NCBI RefSeq assembly: GCF_002008365.1
Contig: NZ_MRDL01000015.1
Location: forward strand, 1-64,000
Reading direction: 5' to 3'
Source: Rhizobium leguminosarum bv. viciae USDA 2370
Lineage (GTDB): Bacteria; Pseudomonadota; Alphaproteobacteria; Rhizobiales; Rhizobiaceae
DNA length: 64,000 bases
Below are positions 16,918 to 25,047 of this stretch, in pieces (within the stretch, counting starts at the first letter, position 1; every line of letters starts with the position of its first letter). Made by a program: the position numbers and the translations under genes. A model generated the notes under the pieces. That model was not told where the DNA came from, did not search any database, and worked only from the letters and a program-made list of their open reading frames with translations.

Positions 16918-18023
16918 GCCTGATGTCCCATGAATTCGGTGAGCGCGGCAATCACGCCGCGGTTGGCCTCCTCAGGACCGATACTCATGCGCAGCGCATT
17001 GGCGAAGCCATAGCCGCGCACGGCGCGCAGGATGTAGCCGCGGCTCGTCAGCAAATCGTCGGCATCCGCGGCCCGCTTGCCGTCGATCTCGGGGAAATGG
17101 ATGAGGACGAAATTGGCGACAGACGGCGTCACCTTCAGCCCGATCGCTTCGAGCGCCTGGGTCAGCGTCTCCACCCACATCTGGTTGAAGGAGACGGCCT
17201 GCTGGATGAAGGCCTGGTCGCGGATGGCAGCGGCAGCGGCGGCAATTGCCGGCGCGTTCAAGTTGAACGGCGCACGCACACGGTTCAACGCATCGACGAT
17301 CTCAACGGGCGCATACATCCAGCCGACGCGCAGCGCCGCGAGACCATAGGCCTTCGAGAAGGTGCGGGTCATCACCACGTTGGCATTGGAGGATACGACC
17401 TCGATGCCGGCTTCATAATCGTTGCGGCGCACATATTCGGCATAGGCGGCATCGAGCACGAGGACGACATGTTTCGGCAGTCCGGCCTGCAGGCGGCGGA
17501 TCTCGCTGACGGAAACATAGGTGCCTGTGGGATTGCCGGGATTGGCGATGAAGACGATTTTCGTCTTCTCGGTCACCGCGGCAAGGATCGCATCGACATC
17601 GACGGTATAGTCCTTCTCCTTGACGACGACAGGCGTGGCGCCCGCGCCCAGGATCTGGATCTTGTAGACGAGGAAACCGTGCTCGGTGATGATGCCCTCG
17701 TCGCCAGCACCGAGGTAGACATGGCAGAGCAGGCCGAGCAGCTCGTCGGAACCGTTGCCGCAGAGGATGTTTGCCGGATTGAGACCGTGCACGGCGGCGA
17801 TCGCCTCGCGCAGTTCGATCGCCTGCCCGTCAGGATAACGCCCCAGATTGTCGGCAACCGTCTTGAAGGCCTCGATTGCCTTCGGGCTGGCGCCGAGCGG
17901 CGTTTCGTTGGACGAAAGCTTGTAGACGCGGGCAACGCCCGGCGCATGTTCCTTGCCCGGCACATAGGCTGCGATATCGAGAATACCGGGACGCGGAACG
18001 GGCTTGCTCATCTCAACGCTCAT
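16914..18023 (-). CDS. hisC: HisC-type aminotransferase (histidinol-phosphate/aromatic)
   Basis: A 369-aa class-I/II PLP aminotransferase of the HisC family. Conserved parts are [14 protein letters not shown] at the N-terminus, NGSDELL in the cofactor site, [21 protein letters not shown] and the PLP lysine in [16 protein letters not shown]; the C-terminal arginine block is [17 protein letters not shown]. Such enzymes transaminate histidinol phosphate and often also aromatic oxo-acids; the coupled tyrC downstream suggests that an aromatic role matters here. ATG 18023 has AAGG upstream; ATG 18011 is an alternative. The next element upstream is a RIME-like repeat. Confidence 0.9.
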   Translation of the reverse strand: MSVEMSKPVPRPGILDIAAYVPGKEHAPGVARVYKLSSNETPLGASPKAIEAFKTVADNLGRYPDGQAIELREAIAAVHGLNPANILCGNGSDELLGLLCHVYLGAGDEGIITEHGFLVYKIQILGAGATPVVVKEKDYTVDVDAILAAVTEKTKIVFIANPGNPTGTYVSVSEIRRLQAGLPKHVVLVLDAAYAEYVRRNDYEAGIEVVSSNANVVMTRTFSKAYGLAALRVGWMYAPVEIVDALNRVRAPFNLNAPAIAAAAAAIRDQAFIQQAVSFNQMWVETLTQALEAIGLKVTPSVANFVLIHFPEIDGKRAADADDLLTSRGYILRAVRGYGFANALRMSIGPEEANRGVIAALTEFMGHQA

Positions 18024-18154
18024 GGGTTCGACCTTGGAATTGCCGGAAATCCGGGCTGAAAAACACCAAGTGGCATTAAAGCGGAATGCGATTGTTGTCG
18101 AGAGGTATGGGCGTGACACAAGCAGTTGGAGACCGCCGGGAGCGACGTCATCTA

Positions 18155-18259
18155 CTGCATAATTCCTTAAAATCGGAATCGATTTAAGGATAAAATTATG
18201 CAGCAATTCAAGGTGCTACAGCGTCCTTTGCGCGTCTCAGAAGACGCGCGGCGCTGTAG
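18155..18259 (+). repeat. RIME-like element, full module B
   Basis: A 105-bp element with two nested inverted repeats. The first (18155-18203) has arms CTGCATAAT/ATTATGCAG and an inner CCTTAAAATCG/CGATTTAAGG. The second (18216-18259) has arms CTACAGCG/CGCTGTAG around GCGCGTCT/AGACGCGC-like arms. A CAATTCAAGGTG linker joins them. It lies between hisC and the methyltransferase, both leftward; the methyltransferase stop codon (18237-18239) falls inside the second palindrome. Confidence 0.82.
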
Positions 18260-18992
18260 TGCGTGTGGTCGGCACGCCATGCGGTGCGAGCACCGGCACG
18301 AAGACGCGGCGGGAGGCCCGCGCCGCAACCGGCAGCCCCTGATAGAGCCGCTTCTGCGCTTCGACGATGATGACGCCCGAGAAGGCCGGCCACAGTGTTC
18401 GGCCGATCCGCTCGAAGGCGCGGCGAAGGCGCAGGATGGTCCTGAGCTTCGAGGGCGGGAAGAACAGCGCTTCAGCCGTTGCGCCCGGGGTGAAGTTCGT
18501 CTCGCGCAGCAGATTTGTTAACTGACCGCGGGAATAGGGCCGGCCCGAACCGAAGGGCGTATGCTCCATGCGCGCCCAGACGCCGCGCCGGTTCGGCACG
18601 ACGATGACCAGCCGTCCGCCCGGCGCCAGCACCCGCCAGAGCTCCTTCAGCGTCTCGCGCGGGCTTTCGGCGAATTCCAGCGAATGCACCATCAACACCC
18701 GGTCGATTGAAGAATCCGGCAGCGGCAGTTCCTCGTCGAAAATCAGCGCCGTCGTCGAGAGCGAGCCCATCGGCCAGTTCACCGCGCCCTGCCCGGCCGG
18801 CATGAAAGCGAAGGTGCGCTCGGTATCGGCCTGGAAACGGTCGAGGAAGGGCACCGCATAACCGATGCCGACCAGACGCTCCTGCGGCAGCCGCACCCAG
18901 AGCGATGACAGCGCCATGGCGATCGACTGCTCGGCAAGACGTCCAAGCTCGGAGTGATAGAATTGGCGTAGGTCGACGATATCGGCGTGCAT
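18237..18992 (-). CDS. Class I SAM-dependent methyltransferase
   Basis: A 251-aa protein with a methyltransferase type-11-like domain. The SAM-binding Gly-rich loop is degenerate: the N-terminal part reads RLVGIGYAVPFLDRF in place of a clean GxGxG. The later motifs are clear: LPLPDSSIDRVLMVHSLEFAE (motif II/post I) and ELWRVLAPGGRLVIVVPN (motif III). RGVWARMEHTPFGSGRPYS is conserved in this rhizobial group. The substrate is unknown. The start at 18992 (MHADIVDLRQFYHSELGRLA) was preferred over TTG/ATG codons further up; no strong Shine-Dalgarno is seen. The last ten or so codons (TTRTTAPRVF) are encoded by RIME-like repeat DNA. It diverges from gloB. Confidence 0.82.
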   Translation of the reverse strand: MHADIVDLRQFYHSELGRLAEQSIAMALSSLWVRLPQERLVGIGYAVPFLDRFQADTERTFAFMPAGQGAVNWPMGSLSTTALIFDEELPLPDSSIDRVLMVHSLEFAESPRETLKELWRVLAPGGRLVIVVPNRRGVWARMEHTPFGSGRPYSRGQLTNLLRETNFTPGATAEALFFPPSKLRTILRLRRAFERIGRTLWPAFSGVIIVEAQKRLYQGLPVAARASRRVFVPVLAPHGVPTTRTTAPRVF

Positions 18993-19081
18993 TGCGACAA
19001 ATGTTATCAGCGGGCGGTTGGACTTCAAGGCCGGAACCTCTACATTTCCGCGAGACTCCTGGGATAAGGGATTATTGAACG

Positions 19082-19852
19082 ATGAAACCTTTGGAATTAG
19101 ACGTTTTTCTCTGCCGCACCGACAATTTCGGCGTTCTCGTGCACGATCCGGAGACAGGTTTTACCGCGGCGATCGATGCGCCGGAGGAGGCGCCGATCCT
19201 GGAAGCGGCGACACGTCGCGGCTGGAAAATCACCCATATCTTCACCACTCATCATCACACCGATCATGTCACCGCCAATCTGGCGTTGAAGGAGCAATTC
19301 GGCTGCGAGATCATCGGCCCGATCAACGAGGCTATCGCCATTCCCGGCCTCGATCGGACGATGGCCGATGGCGACAGCTTTCATTTCGGCGATCACACGG
19401 TCAACGTCATCGAGACGCCCGGCCACACCGCCGGCCACATCTGCTATCACTTTGTCGACGATAAGCTGCTGTTTGCCGCCGACACGCTGTTTGCGCTCGG
19501 CTGCGGCCGGCTGTTCGAACGCCCGGCTGCCGACATGTGGCATTCTCTGCAGAAGCTCGCCGTTCTGCCCGATGAAACCGCCGTCTATTTCGGCCATGAA
19601 TACACATTGTCCAATGCCCGTTTCGCGTTGACTGTTGATCCCGACAATGAGCGCCTCAAGAGCCGCGCCGCCGAGATCGAAGCCTTGCGCGCCGACGGCA
19701 AATTCACCATCCCGACGACATTGGGGCTGGAAAAGGAAACCAACCCGTTCTTGCGCGCCGCCGACCCGGCGATCCGCCGCAATCTGCTGATGGAAGGCAA
19801 GACGAACGAGGAAGTCTTTGCCGAGATCCGCAAGCGCAAGGACAATTTCTGA
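19082..19852 (+). CDS. gloB: Hydroxyacylglutathione hydrolase (glyoxalase II)
   Basis: A 256-aa metallo-beta-lactamase-fold enzyme that hydrolyses S-D-lactoylglutathione to D-lactate and glutathione. The metal motif is [12 protein letters not shown]; further ligands lie in [13 protein letters not shown], in [13 protein letters not shown] and in YFGHEYT. The C-terminal substrate-binding domain ends in the family block [11 protein letters not shown]. Length is normal. Its stop overlaps the cupin start by one base (TGATG), so the two genes are coupled. It diverges from the methyltransferase with about 90 bp between starts. Confidence 0.95.
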   Translation: MKPLELDVFLCRTDNFGVLVHDPETGFTAAIDAPEEAPILEAATRRGWKITHIFTTHHHTDHVTANLALKEQFGCEIIGPINEAIAIPGLDRTMADGDSFHFGDHTVNVIETPGHTAGHICYHFVDDKLLFAADTLFALGCGRLFERPAADMWHSLQKLAVLPDETAVYFGHEYTLSNARFALTVDPDNERLKSRAAEIEALRADGKFTIPTTLGLEKETNPFLRAADPAIRRNLLMEGKTNEEVFAEIRKRKDNF

Positions 19853-20274
19853 TGTCGCCCGAGGACATCATCCGCGAACTCGGCATGCAGCCGCATCCCG
19901 AAGGTGGCTGGTACGTGCAGACATTCCGAGATACGGCGGGCGGAGAACGCGGCCGCTCGACGGCGATCTATTATATGCTGACCAGGGGACAGCGTTCGCA
20001 CTGGCATCGCGTCCACGATGCGGCCGAGGTCTGGCATTATTACGCCGGCGCGCCGCTCTCGCTGCACCGCTCGGAAGACGGAACGGCAAGCGAGACCCTG
20101 ACGCTCGGAACGAATCTTCCTGCCGGCGAGCGGCCGCAGGCGATCATTCCCGCCAATTGGTGGCAATCGGCCGAAACTCTCGGCGATTTCACCCTGGTCG
20201 GCTGCACCGTCTCGCCCGGCTTCGAATTTTCAAGCTTCGAGATGGCGCCGCCCGATTGGAAGCCCGGCAGCTGA
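19852..20274 (+). CDS. Cupin (DUF985) domain protein
   Basis: A 140-aa Cupin_5/DUF985 protein. It has LGMQPHPEGGWYVQTFRD at the start, then TAIYYMLTRGQRSHWHRV and AAEVWHYYAGAPLSLH, which give the typical cupin pattern with His residues suited to metal binding. The ending VGCTVSPGFEFSSFEMA is also family-like. The reaction is not known for most members. It begins on the last base of the gloB stop codon (TGATG), so it is co-translated with glyoxalase II and may share the same stress-related context. Confidence 0.88.
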   Translation: MSPEDIIRELGMQPHPEGGWYVQTFRDTAGGERGRSTAIYYMLTRGQRSHWHRVHDAAEVWHYYAGAPLSLHRSEDGTASETLTLGTNLPAGERPQAIIPANWWQSAETLGDFTLVGCTVSPGFEFSSFEMAPPDWKPGS

Positions 20275-20277
20275 AGC

Positions 20278-21168
20278 CTATTCCGCGGCCGCGGACTGCG
20301 CCGGAATTTTACGGCGAAACATCTCCTGGGCAGCCAGCACCGCCCCGCCGGTCACGAGCAGGCAAGCCAAGGCAATGCGCCAGCTCGGCTCGGCAAATCC
20401 AAACAGCACCAGAATAAGCGTCGAAAGCAGCGGTGCTGCGTAACTTGCCGCGCCGAGGATCTGGATATCGCCGTTCTTGACGCCGTAATCCCAAGCGTAG
20501 AAGGCAGCACCGACCGGAAAGAGCCCGAGCCCGGCGATGGCGACCCATTCGAAACTCGTTGCCGGCCAGACGGTCGTCTCCAGGCCGAGATGGCAGAAGA
20601 ACGACAGCATGGAGGTCGCAAGGCAGAAGCCGGTGACGACATCCGTGGAGACGGCGTCGAAACGGCGCGTCAGCAGCGAATAGCCGGACCACGTGAAAGC
20701 GCTGAGAAAGGCCGCGCCGTAACCGACGGCATAGGCGCCGTCGAAATCGATACCGTTGCGGCCGACGATCAGGAAGGTGCCGCAAAGCCCGGCAAGCGCA
20801 CCCGCCAGGTGATACCAGCGCAGCCGTTCGCCCGGCAGCAGCGCCGAACCGACGACGATCAACAGCGGCCAGAGATAGGCGACCAGCCCCGCCTCCACCG
20901 CCGGAGCGTTCCGGAGCGCAGTGAAGTAGAGGAAATGATACCCGAAAAGCCCTGGAATACCTGTCACCCAGACCTTGGCCGGCTGCTTCAGCAGCGCCAG
21001 CCGCGCGGGGTTGAGGATAAGCACGACGAGGCCGGGAATGCTGCCGATCGCAAAGCAGATGGTTGAAAGTTGGAACGGCGGCATCTTGCCGGAGGCAGCC
21101 GTCAACAGCGCCAGGAACGACCACATCAGGATGGCCGTAAAACCGATCAACGTCGCGCGAAGCTTCAC
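20278..21168 (-). CDS. EamA/YddG-type drug/metabolite exporter
   Basis: A 296-aa inner-membrane protein with ten predicted membrane segments in two EamA repeats. The start MKLRATLIGFTAILMWSFLALLTA and the AYLWPLLIVVGSAL segment resemble YddG, the aromatic amino acid and paraquat exporter, more than RhtA. The substrate here is inferred only from that resemblance. The gene converges with the cupin gene (3 bp apart) and lies downstream of the DUF3108 gene on the same strand with a 30-bp gap, so it may be co-transcribed with it. Confidence 0.85.
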   Translation of the reverse strand: MKLRATLIGFTAILMWSFLALLTAASGKMPPFQLSTICFAIGSIPGLVVLILNPARLALLKQPAKVWVTGIPGLFGYHFLYFTALRNAPAVEAGLVAYLWPLLIVVGSALLPGERLRWYHLAGALAGLCGTFLIVGRNGIDFDGAYAVGYGAAFLSAFTWSGYSLLTRRFDAVSTDVVTGFCLATSMLSFFCHLGLETTVWPATSFEWVAIAGLGLFPVGAAFYAWDYGVKNGDIQILGAASYAAPLLSTLILVLFGFAEPSWRIALACLLVTGGAVLAAQEMFRRKIPAQSAAAE

Positions 21169-21198
21169 CTGTCCCCCTTCACGGAGACAGAAGCCCCG

Positions 21199-21981
21199 TC
21201 AGCTGTTGCTGCCGTATTTGACGGCAGTGATCGTCACCATTCCATATTCGGTTGGAATGCGCACATAGACAGGAGCGTATACATTTGCCGCGTCCGACTT
21301 GGCAAACCAGATTTCCATGCGGTCGCTCTTGCTGAGATAGTCGATGTCCTTGCGGCCCTTCTTGTAGCCCGAGCGCGGCACGAAGCGCACGCCGCAGACA
21401 ACAGCCTTGCCCTTGAAGCCATTGGTGGAAAAATCCTCGTCGCCCTTCGGCGACAGCACCAGATCCATGCGTGTCTCGCCGTCGAAGATCGGCAGCGTCT
21501 GCGAGCAGACCTTGGTATCGCCGGTGAAGACCAGACCGGAGATCGGATCGAGCACCGAGCGCATGTCGCGTGGCGTGACGTCGATCCAGTTCTTCGGACG
21601 CTTCGGCATCGGTGTCGTCGTCGCCGAGATGATGTTGCCGTTGCGGTAGCTGACCTCGTAGACGCGGGCCTTCCTCTTGCCGCTCTTGTAGTAGAGTGAG
21701 TACTTCAGCGCCTGCAGCCTGTCATTGCGCACGACCCCGGTGACGCTGGTCTTCGCCGAAATCGTCGTGATGAGATCGGCAAGACCGGAGGAATTGATGT
21801 CGCCGGCGATCGTGTAGCTGTGATCGTCCTCGATCTGCGTCAGGAACGCCGCGCGCGCGATCGGCAGGCCGGCGAGCGCCACACGGTATTCCGTCCGATG
21901 CTGGATTTCGGCCGCAGATGCCGGTATGGCAAGAAGTGCGGCGATGGCCGAAATGAAAATCCGTCTGCCCGAATGAGCCAT
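21199..21981 (-). CDS. Exported DUF3108 domain-containing protein
   Basis: A 260-aa protein with a Sec signal peptide (RRIFISAIAALLAIPASAA, cleavage after ASAA). The mature part is a DUF3108 beta-barrel-like domain: TEYRVALAGLPIARAAF, then YTIAGDINSSGLADLI, YEVSYRNGN and a C-terminal RMEIWFAKSDAANVYAPVYVRIPTEYG block split across strands. Function is unknown; the family is periplasmic or outer-membrane associated. The start at 21981 begins the signal peptide, while the open frame extends upstream without similarity. It is divergent from rpmB across about 240 bp. Confidence 0.85.
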   Translation of the reverse strand: MAHSGRRIFISAIAALLAIPASAAEIQHRTEYRVALAGLPIARAAFLTQIEDDHSYTIAGDINSSGLADLITTISAKTSVTGVVRNDRLQALKYSLYYKSGKRKARVYEVSYRNGNIISATTTPMPKRPKNWIDVTPRDMRSVLDPISGLVFTGDTKVCSQTLPIFDGETRMDLVLSPKGDEDFSTNGFKGKAVVCGVRFVPRSGYKKGRKDIDYLSKSDRMEIWFAKSDAANVYAPVYVRIPTEYGMVTITAVKYGSNS

Positions 21982-22101
21982 GGAAAAAAGCCTTGTCTTG
22001 CTGCGCGCTGGCAGGCCATTGCTGAGCGCTCTATACTCCTGCCGTGAAGGGAAGAAAACAGCAGCTTTTTGACAGAATTGCGGGAAAGGCCAAGGTTTGG
22101 C

Positions 22102-22130
22102 TTGACGCGCGCGGCCTGTCTGACTATAGA
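22102..22130 (+). promoter_or_regulatory. Sigma-70-type promoter of rpmB
   Basis: TTGACG (22102-22107) and TATAGA (22125-22130) are separated by exactly 17 bp, a near-ideal housekeeping promoter. The expected start of transcription is about 22137, leaving a leader of about 88 nt before rpmB. Strong promoters are expected for ribosomal protein genes. Confidence 0.75.
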
Positions 22131-22224
22131 ACCGCAACTTTCCAATCATGCCCGTTGGATTGCGCGCCTGGCTTTGCCGGGAATGGCAATTCGATGGCCC
22201 GAGAAAAACAAGAATAGGTGTTCC

Positions 22225-22521
22225 ATGTCCCGCGTGTGCGAATTGACCGGCAAGGCCGTCCTGACTGGTAACAATGTCAGCCATGCCAACAACAAGACCA
22301 AGCGCCGGTTCCTGCCGAACCTGTGCCAGGTAACGCTGATTTCCGACGCTCTCAACCAGCGTTATCGTCTTCGCGTTTCGGCTGCCGCTCTTCGTTCCGT
22401 CGAGCATCGTGGCGGCCTCGATGCCTTCCTGCTGAAGGCCAGCGAGAACGAATTGTCGATGCGCGCGCGCCTGCTGCGCCGTCAGATCGCCAAGAAGACC
22501 GCCGAAGCCGCTGCTGCGTAA
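22225..22521 (+). CDS. rpmB: 50S ribosomal protein L28
   Basis: A 98-aa L28 protein of the large ribosomal subunit. The start [23 protein letters not shown] and the [12 protein letters not shown] block are diagnostic, as is the basic, alanine-rich end [14 protein letters not shown]. The first cysteine (VCELTG) is kept, but the CxxC zinc ribbon of some L28 proteins is not complete. The start at 22225 follows a long leader from a strong promoter. An inverted repeat about 25 bp downstream probably ends the transcript. Confidence 0.96.
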   Translation: MSRVCELTGKAVLTGNNVSHANNKTKRRFLPNLCQVTLISDALNQRYRLRVSAAALRSVEHRGGLDAFLLKASENELSMRARLLRRQIAKKTAEAAAA

Positions 22522-22546
22522 GCTTCTGCCCTTCTTTCATACGGCT

Positions 22547-22586
22547 TCAAAAGGCTTGAACGGATAATACCGGACAAGCCTTTTGC
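22547..22586 (+). terminator. Hairpin after rpmB, probable terminator
   Basis: Arms CAAAAGGCTTG and CAAGCCTTTTG form an 11-bp stem; an inner CGG/CCG pair closes a six-base ATAATA loop. A weak T-rich run follows (CTTTTGCTTT). It lies between rpmB and the YhhQ-type gene. Confidence 0.6.
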
Positions 22587-22633
22587 TTTGCCGGTTTGCT
22601 CCTCCAACTGGTGGCATCACCCAGGATAAAAAA

Positions 22634-23269
22634 ATGCTGAAGAACCGCTATACCATCGCCTATGTCGCGCTGATGACGCTCGTCGTCGTCGCCTCCAACT
22701 TCCTCGTCCAGTTTCCGCTGAACGCCGAAGTCGCCGGCATCAACCTTGCCGACATCCTGACCTGGGGCGCCTTCTCCTATCCGATCGCCTTCCTGATCAC
22801 CGATCTGACCAACCGCCAGTTCGGCCCGCAGGCAGCCCGCAAGGTCGTGTTTGCCGGCTTCGTCGTCGGCGTAACGCTGTCCTTCTTCACCTCGGTGCCG
22901 CGCATCGCCATCGCTTCCGGCTCGGCCTATCTCGCCGGCCAGCTGCTCGATATCGCCGTCTTCAACCGCCTCCGCCGCCAGGCCTGGTGGCGCGCCCCGC
23001 TGGTCGGCTCGCTGATCGGCTCGGCGCTCGATACGGTGATGTTCTTCTCGTTGTCCTTCGCTGCGTTTTTCGTCCTCCTCGGCCCGAACGATCCCTTCGC
23101 GCTGGAAGCAGCCCCTATCCTCGGCGTCTTCGCCACGGAGGCACCACGCTGGATTTCCTGGGCGATCGGCGATTTCGCCGTAAAGATGATCGTCGGCCTC
23201 GTCATGCTGCTGCCCTATGGTGCGCTGATGAACGTGCTGCGGCCGATGCAGGCCGCTCGCGCCAGCTGA
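22634..23269 (+). CDS. YhhQ-type queuosine precursor transporter (DUF165)
   Basis: A 211-aa inner-membrane protein of the VUT/YhhQ family with about six membrane segments. Family features are YVALMTLVVVASNFLVQFPL at the start, ADILTWGAFSYPIAFLITDLTNRQFG, and an ALDTVMFFSLSFAAFF segment near the middle. E. coli YhhQ imports preQ0/preQ1 for queuosine tRNA modification. The start at 22634 has AGGA upstream in an A-rich leader. I looked for a preQ1-I aptamer in the 112-bp leader and did not find the conserved ACUA ending, although a small CTGGTG/CACCCAG hairpin lies just before the A-run. Confidence 0.87.
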   Translation: MLKNRYTIAYVALMTLVVVASNFLVQFPLNAEVAGINLADILTWGAFSYPIAFLITDLTNRQFGPQAARKVVFAGFVVGVTLSFFTSVPRIAIASGSAYLAGQLLDIAVFNRLRRQAWWRAPLVGSLIGSALDTVMFFSLSFAAFFVLLGPNDPFALEAAPILGVFATEAPRWISWAIGDFAVKMIVGLVMLLPYGALMNVLRPMQAARAS

Positions 23270-23275
23270 TTTAGA

Positions 23276-23842
23276 TTACGGACGCCGCCGGACTGCACCG
23301 GCGGCGATGGCAGGATGCAGCAGCACCTCCGCCGCCAGATCGTCGATACCAAGCGATGAATCGAGCCGCAGCACCGGCGCTGTCTGTGTTTCCAGCCATT
23401 GTTCATGTGCCGCAAGGCTGCGGCGCTCGGTACCGGCCGTGTCATAGCTGGCCGCCCATTCCAGGAATTCCCCGCTTTTTGCGGCCATGTCGCCGCCGGG
23501 CCCGATTCTGCTGCCGTAGCGGGCAAGCTCCCGCGCAAGAATGCGCGCCATTCTAAGCTCGGGGTCTATCCTGAGGAACACGATCAGATCGCAGAGCGGC
23601 TCAATCGGCCTTCCCCATTTCAGCGCCGATCCGGAGAGGACCCAGCCGTCGTGCCGCGCCGCTTCCTCGAGCAGCAGCCGGATGCGCTCGTCGGCATTCC
23701 TCGGCGTCGTGAACGGCGGATCGGTCGGCATCCAGAAGAAATCGTCGGTGTCGAGATGGGCGATATCGAGCCTTTCGGCAAGCGCGCGGCCAAGCGATGT
23801 CGTGCCGGAACCGGACGCGCCCAGGACGTGGATATGCACCAT
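23276..23842 (-). CDS. Small P-loop kinase-like protein
   Basis: A 188-aa P-loop NTPase resembling the adenylate-kinase/shikimate-kinase fold. The Walker A motif is atypical: GASGSGTTSLG, with Thr in place of the usual Lys (GxxGxGKS/T), as in a known subgroup of adenylate-kinase-like proteins. A later HLDTDDFFWMPTDPPFT motif resembles substrate-binding loops of nucleoside kinases, and IVFLRIDPELRMARILARE fits the LID/arginine region. No substrate can be assigned. The Shine-Dalgarno GGAGGGAG precedes ATG 23842. It converges with the YhhQ-type gene, 6 bp apart. Confidence 0.7.
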   Translation of the reverse strand: MVHIHVLGASGSGTTSLGRALAERLDIAHLDTDDFFWMPTDPPFTTPRNADERIRLLLEEAARHDGWVLSGSALKWGRPIEPLCDLIVFLRIDPELRMARILARELARYGSRIGPGGDMAAKSGEFLEWAASYDTAGTERRSLAAHEQWLETQTAPVLRLDSSLGIDDLAAEVLLHPAIAAGAVRRRP

Positions 23843-23936
23843 GAATCTCCCTCCAAAGACTGCTTCCCGATACGGCAGCCGGCCGATTGCGGCGGGATAG
23901 CCGAGGCATAGGACATCGGTCTGACGTGAATCTAGG

Positions 23937-23978
23937 CATCGTGCTTTCCGAAAATCGATTCCGATTTTCGGGCCGATG
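23937..23978. repeat. RIME-like element, module C
   Basis: A 42-bp palindrome with outer arms CATCG/CGATG and inner GAAAATCG/CGATTTTC arms around an ATTC centre. It lies between the P-loop kinase-like gene and the phytase-like esterase, both leftward. The sequence is nearly identical to the core of 12772-12821. Confidence 0.75.
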
Positions 23979-23985
23979 GCTTGGA

Positions 23986-25023
23986 TCAATTCCGCTTCTG
24001 GGAACTCGGCGCTGCCCACGCGGCCTCTTCCGAAAGCCGGAATTCCAGCATCAGATTGCGCTGCAGGATCGAATGATTGTCGTCCGAGACCAGAATGATA
24101 TGAGTCGTGCCGTCCGCAGTCTGGAAAGCATCGAGCCCTTCCATATTGTCGATCTGCGAGTTGAAATTGCCTTCCAGCAGCAATTCGCCCTCAACGACGG
24201 CGCCAGGCCTGATAGCGGCGCCCCGGATGCGCCGAAGACGCATGCCGATGCCTTCGGCCATGTTGAAGCGACGCTCCAGCAGCAGCAGGTCGCCGTTCGG
24301 CAGGAAGGCGCCGTCAGTGATGTCGAAGCTGCCGTCCCGCTTAACCGCGAAACGCCCTTTCAGCGGCCCGCTGAGAATGGCCGCCAACCGGTTGCCGTCT
24401 TTGTCGAGACCACGTTCGGAGACGATGACCACGCCGCCCCTAAGCGGGCTCGATGCCGGCGCCACGGTGATGGTCTCGATGCCGCGATTGTCGCTCAGCA
24501 TCTTCCGCGGGATGAGGATCGGCAAAGTGGCGATCGCGCCCGAATCGGCAAAGCCGGGATCGGGATAGACATCGACGCGATGATCCTGCTCGAAGGAAAC
24601 CAGGATCCGGTCGCCGTCGAGCGCCAGGCCCTCGGCATCCATATGCCCCTTGCCCTCGAAGCTGCGCCCGGCGCTGTTCTTCATCGGCGTGATCTCGACA
24701 TCCGAAAGACCGGAAAGCCTGCCCTTGACGTCACGTTCGATGCTGCCGGTCAGCCACTGGCCGGTATCGAGCACGACGACGAAATGTTTTTGGTCCTGCC
24801 GGAAACGAATGGAGGAGAGCGAGCCGAACAACGCTCTGCTGGAGACCATCTCCAGACCGCCGACAAATTCCAGCGATCCGAATTTCGTCTCCGAAGAGCC
24901 GATCCTGAAATCGGAGATTTGTCGGCTAATGACCGGCACGTCGTCGCCGGCCCACGACGGGAAAGCGCCTGACGCGATACAAAGAACAATCGACGCCGTA
25001 TGGCAGAGGCGCTTGAGCGTCAT
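23986..25023 (-). CDS. Exported esterase-like phytase family protein
   Basis: A 345-aa protein with a signal peptide (MTLKRLCHTASIVLCIASGAFPSWA) and a mature domain of the esterase-like activity of phytase family, a beta-propeller fold. Repeated strands such as FVGGLEMVSS, GKGHMDAEGLALDGDRILVSFEQ and DNRGIETITV carry the acidic residues usual for the family. Enzyme activity on phytate is not implied by this family assignment. ATG 25023 has AAAGGAA upstream at a workable distance; ATG 25032 would leave only two bases. It follows cobT on the same strand with a 24-bp gap, possibly as readthrough. Confidence 0.85.
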   Translation of the reverse strand: MTLKRLCHTASIVLCIASGAFPSWAGDDVPVISRQISDFRIGSSETKFGSLEFVGGLEMVSSRALFGSLSSIRFRQDQKHFVVVLDTGQWLTGSIERDVKGRLSGLSDVEITPMKNSAGRSFEGKGHMDAEGLALDGDRILVSFEQDHRVDVYPDPGFADSGAIATLPILIPRKMLSDNRGIETITVAPASSPLRGGVVIVSERGLDKDGNRLAAILSGPLKGRFAVKRDGSFDITDGAFLPNGDLLLLERRFNMAEGIGMRLRRIRGAAIRPGAVVEGELLLEGNFNSQIDNMEGLDAFQTADGTTHIILVSDDNHSILQRNLMLEFRLSEEAAWAAPSSQKRN

Positions 25024-25047
25024 GCCAGGCATTTCCTTTGAGCGGCG

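Noticed and set aside
22558..22633. preQ1 riboswitch before the YhhQ-type transporter
   Set aside because: A hairpin and an A-rich run are present, but the conserved ACUA end and loop sequence of preQ1-I are not, and the A-run is explained by the Shine-Dalgarno region.
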